Source: JAVBMB01 sp031552995
GTDB lineage: Bacteria; Bacillota; Clostridia; Oscillospirales; Butyricicoccaceae
Reading direction: 5' to 3'
DNA: 16,091 nt
NCBI GenBank assembly: GCA_031552995.1
Contig: JAVBMB010000081.1
Location: 1-16,091, forward strand
Positions 14,029 through 16,091 of this stretch are shown piece after piece. The stretch's first letter is position 1. Every line of letters begins with the position of its first letter. A program made the position numbers and the translations under genes. The notes beneath the pieces were generated by a model. That model saw nothing but the letters and a program-made list of their open reading frames with translations, ran no database searches and was not told the origin of the DNA.

Positions 14029-14975
14029 TGCTCCACATCCCTTCCGAAGCGGTTTTCAATGATGAACAGGATGCCGATTATCGTAACCATGACTATCGAC
14101 ATAAGTATTGCGGCTGCAGAGAGCTTTTGATAGTCGAGCGAACGGAAGGTGTTGTTCATAAAGTGCTGCAGCATATAGAGGTTATACGGATAATCGGTGG
14201 TGAGAAGATAAACCTCCCGGAACACTTTGAATGAGTTGATGACAGAGAGTATGGTGACAAACAGAATCGACGGTGACAGGTAGCGGAACTTTACATGCCA
14301 AAACTGCTTTATCGGGCCAGCGCCGTCGACGGCCGCTGCCTCGACCTGCTCTTTTGGAATATTGCTGATGGCAGACATGAAGAGAATCATGTTGTAGCCA
14401 AGGTTTTTCCATAAAAACAGAAGTACAATGACAATTACGCTGTATTTTGAGTTCATCCAGTCCAGCGGCGCGGCGCCGAACATAGCGATAAATTCATTGG
14501 CGGCGCCGTTGTAGTGGAACAGAACTTTCCACACGAGAACGACCGAGGCGACCGGAACCATCATAGGGCTGAGAAAAAATGTTCGGAACCGGCTTTTGCC
14601 GGGGATTTTTGCTTCGAGCATCATCGCAAGAAGCAGCGAGAGCACGACGGCGAGCGGCACGGCGATTACCGTAAACTTTGCGCTTGTGGCCGCCGCCTGA
14701 CGGAACGCGCTGTTATTGATGACATTCATAAAATTATCCAGAAAGACAAACTCTTTGTTGACGGGATTGTCTACAAGCGCGTAGAAAATGATTATACCGA
14801 ACGGGATGACAAAAAATATCATGACGCCGAGCAGGCTCGGCGAGAGGTAGGCCATTGTCGCAAGCCGGCTGCGCGCTCTGCCGATGCGGTTGCCGGACTC
14901 AGTCCTGTCCCGCTTGATAAGCTTCGGCGCTTTTCCCGGTTTTGCGGTGCGCCAATTTTTAACCGCCAGCTTCAT
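14025..14975 (-). CDS. Sugar ABC transporter permease, MalF/UgpA type
   Basis: A 316-aa inner-membrane permease with about six TM helices. The first is MAYLSPSLLGVMIFFVIPFG, the usual start of the conserved part in MsmF/UgpA-type proteins, after a basic N-terminal extension of about 40 residues. The EAA loop EAAAVDGAGPIKQFWHVKF lies at about residues 213-231. It pairs with the MalG-type permease. The start codon overlaps the ATPase gene stop in ATGA, with GAGGAAG upstream, so the two should be translationally coupled. Confidence 0.95.
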   Translation of the reverse strand: MKLAVKNWRTAKPGKAPKLIKRDRTESGNRIGRARSRLATMAYLSPSLLGVMIFFVIPFGIIIFYALVDNPVNKEFVFLDNFMNVINNSAFRQAAATSAKFTVIAVPLAVVLSLLLAMMLEAKIPGKSRFRTFFLSPMMVPVASVVLVWKVLFHYNGAANEFIAMFGAAPLDWMNSKYSVIVIVLLFLWKNLGYNMILFMSAISNIPKEQVEAAAVDGAGPIKQFWHVKFRYLSPSILFVTILSVINSFKVFREVYLLTTDYPYNLYMLQHFMNNTFRSLDYQKLSAAAILMSIVMVTIIGILFIIENRFGRDVEQ

Positions 14976-16091
14976 ACCGCTTCCTCCCGCGGGATTCCGG
15001 CGGGAACAGTGTCGTCCGGCTGCTGCGCAATCATCTTCGGTTGCACAGACGGCGGGCCGGTAATTGCTCCTGTGCTGTCTTTATCGAAGAGATGAATCAT
15101 TTCGGGGGCAAGCTCAAGGTCGATGATATCACCGACGCTGACATCTATATTGCCCGCTACGCGGGAGACAAGCTTATCCTCCCCGGAAATGAGGTGTACG
15201 TATGCCTCGGCGCCAAGACGCTCGACAAGCTCGACAGAGCAGCCCGGCATCAGCGTATCGCTTCGCTTGGCCTGTGCCGGATGAATGTGCTCCGGCCTGA
15301 TGCCAAGCGTAACTTCCCTACCGAAATACGGCAAAAGCGCATCGTTACGCAAGTCTGCGCCTCTCAGCCCAATGCAGGCGCCCGTCGCAGTCACAGCGCC
15401 CTGCGGCGTTATAACGGCGTTAATTAAGTTCATTTTTGGGGAGCCTATAAAGCCGGCGACAAACAGGTTTGCCGGGTGGGCATATATATTTGCGGGGGTG
15501 TCAACCTGCTTTATGACGCCTTTGTCCATAAGGACGATTCGATCGCCCATAGTCATTGCCTCGGTCTGGTCGTGCGTGACGTAGACAAATGTGGTTTTGA
15601 GCTCCTTGTGGAGCTTAATAATCTCTGCGCGCATGTCGGCGCGCAGCTTTGCGTCGAGGTTGGCCAGCGGTTCGTCGAGAAGAAACGCCATAGGGTCACG
15701 CACCATTGCCCTGCCAAGCGCAACACGCTGGCGCTCTCCGCCAGACAGTGCGCGCGGCTTGCGGTCGAGCAGATGGTCTATGCCAAGTACAGCGGCGACA
15801 CGACGGACACTGCTGTCAATTTCATCCTTTGGCGCTTTTCGCATTTTAAGGCTGAATGCCATGTTTTTGTATACGGTCATATGCGGATACAGCGCATAGT
15901 TTTGAAACACCATCGCTATGTCCCTATCCTTTGGAGGTATGCCGTTGACAAGCTTTTCGCCAATAATTATTTCGCCGTGCGTGATTTCCTCAAGCCCGGC
16001 TATCATTCGCAGCGTCGTTGACTTGCCGCACCCCGAAGGGCCTACAAAAACAACAAACTCTCTGTCTTTTATCTCAAGATTGAAGCCGTCA
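14972..16091 (-). CDS. Sugar ABC transporter ATPase, MalK/UgpC/MsmX type, 5' end cut by the window edge
   Basis: The reading frame stays open to the right edge, giving about 372 residues without the true start. Visible in order: Walker A GPSGCGKST at about 16018-16045, Q-loop MVFQNYALYPHMTV, signature LSGGERQRVALGRAM, Walker B FLLDEPLANLD, and the H-loop THDQTEAMT. A C-terminal TOBE/OB region starts near residue 240, with GIRPEHI, as in MalK, UgpC and MsmX. The protein powers sugar uptake from the cytoplasmic side. Only about 20 residues should be missing. The internal ATG at 16004-16006 lies after Walker A and is not the start. In many Firmicutes one MsmX ATPase serves several importers; here a dedicated copy is encoded in the operon. 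Confidence 0.95.
   Translation of the reverse strand, partial: DGFNLEIKDREFVVFVGPSGCGKSTTLRMIAGLEEITHGEIIIGEKLVNGIPPKDRDIAMVFQNYALYPHMTVYKNMAFSLKMRKAPKDEIDSSVRRVAAVLGIDHLLDRKPRALSGGERQRVALGRAMVRDPMAFLLDEPLANLDAKLRADMRAEIIKLHKELKTTFVYVTHDQTEAMTMGDRIVLMDKGVIKQVDTPANIYAHPANLFVAGFIGSPKMNLINAVITPQGAVTATGACIGLRGADLRNDALLPYFGREVTLGIRPEHIHPAQAKRSDTLMPGCSVELVERLGAEAYVHLISGEDKLVSRVAGNIDVSVGDIIDLELAPEMIHLFDKDSTGAITGPPSVQPKMIAQQPDDTVPAGIPREEAV

Noticed and set aside
14514..15095. Plus-strand open frame (193 codons) across the permease-ATPase junction
   Set aside because: Antisense to two firm ABC transporter genes, with a low-complexity, charge-skewed translation and no start signal.
14972..16006. ATPase gene starting at the ATG at 16004-16006
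   Set aside because: Walker A (GPSGCGKST) lies upstream of this ATG in the same frame, so the real start is beyond the right edge.

Overview
The window looks like chromosomal DNA from a Gram-positive-type bacterium, most likely a clostridial Firmicute of moderate G+C. This rests on strong GGAGG/GAGGTG ribosome binding sites on nearly every gene, a DUF3298 (RsiV-like) protein, a DUF4180 protein, a lipoprotein-anchored solute-binding protein and an MsmX/UgpC-type sugar ABC importer. The genus cannot be named from the sequence alone. No rRNA, tRNA, CRISPR array, insertion sequence or phage gene was seen.

Layout. (1) Bases 1-2034, minus strand: a housekeeping pair, yebC followed by lepA (lepA runs off the left edge). 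A near-consensus extended -10 promoter precedes yebC. The yebC-lepA gap holds an unusual array of 11-bp TATGCA repeats. (2) Bases 2043-5639, plus strand: a DUF3298 protein with its own terminator; a small two-TM protein resembling a divergent signal peptidase I; a shikimate dehydrogenase-shikimate kinase fusion with altered active-site residues in both halves; and a DUF4180 protein ending in a strong hairpin. (3) Bases 5711-7295, plus strand: an AbgB-like M20 amidohydrolase with its own promoter, an operator-like inverted repeat and a strong terminator. (4) Bases 7391-16091, minus strand, convergent to region 3: a long operon entering from the right edge.

The large operon is the most interesting part. 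In transcription order it encodes a MalK/UgpC-type ATPase (5' end missing), a MalF-type permease, a MalG-type permease, a HlyD/MacA-like adaptor with a very long coiled coil, a MacB-periplasmic-core-like protein without the usual three C-terminal FtsX helices, and a 786-aa lipoprotein joining a probable beta-propeller to a family 1 solute-binding domain. Four of the five junctions are 4-nt ATGA overlaps. The set therefore combines a complete sugar importer with two envelope parts normally found in MacAB-type exporters, and the binding protein is translationally coupled to the exporter-like part. I infer that these proteins form one envelope complex. Its substrate and role cannot be read from the sequence.
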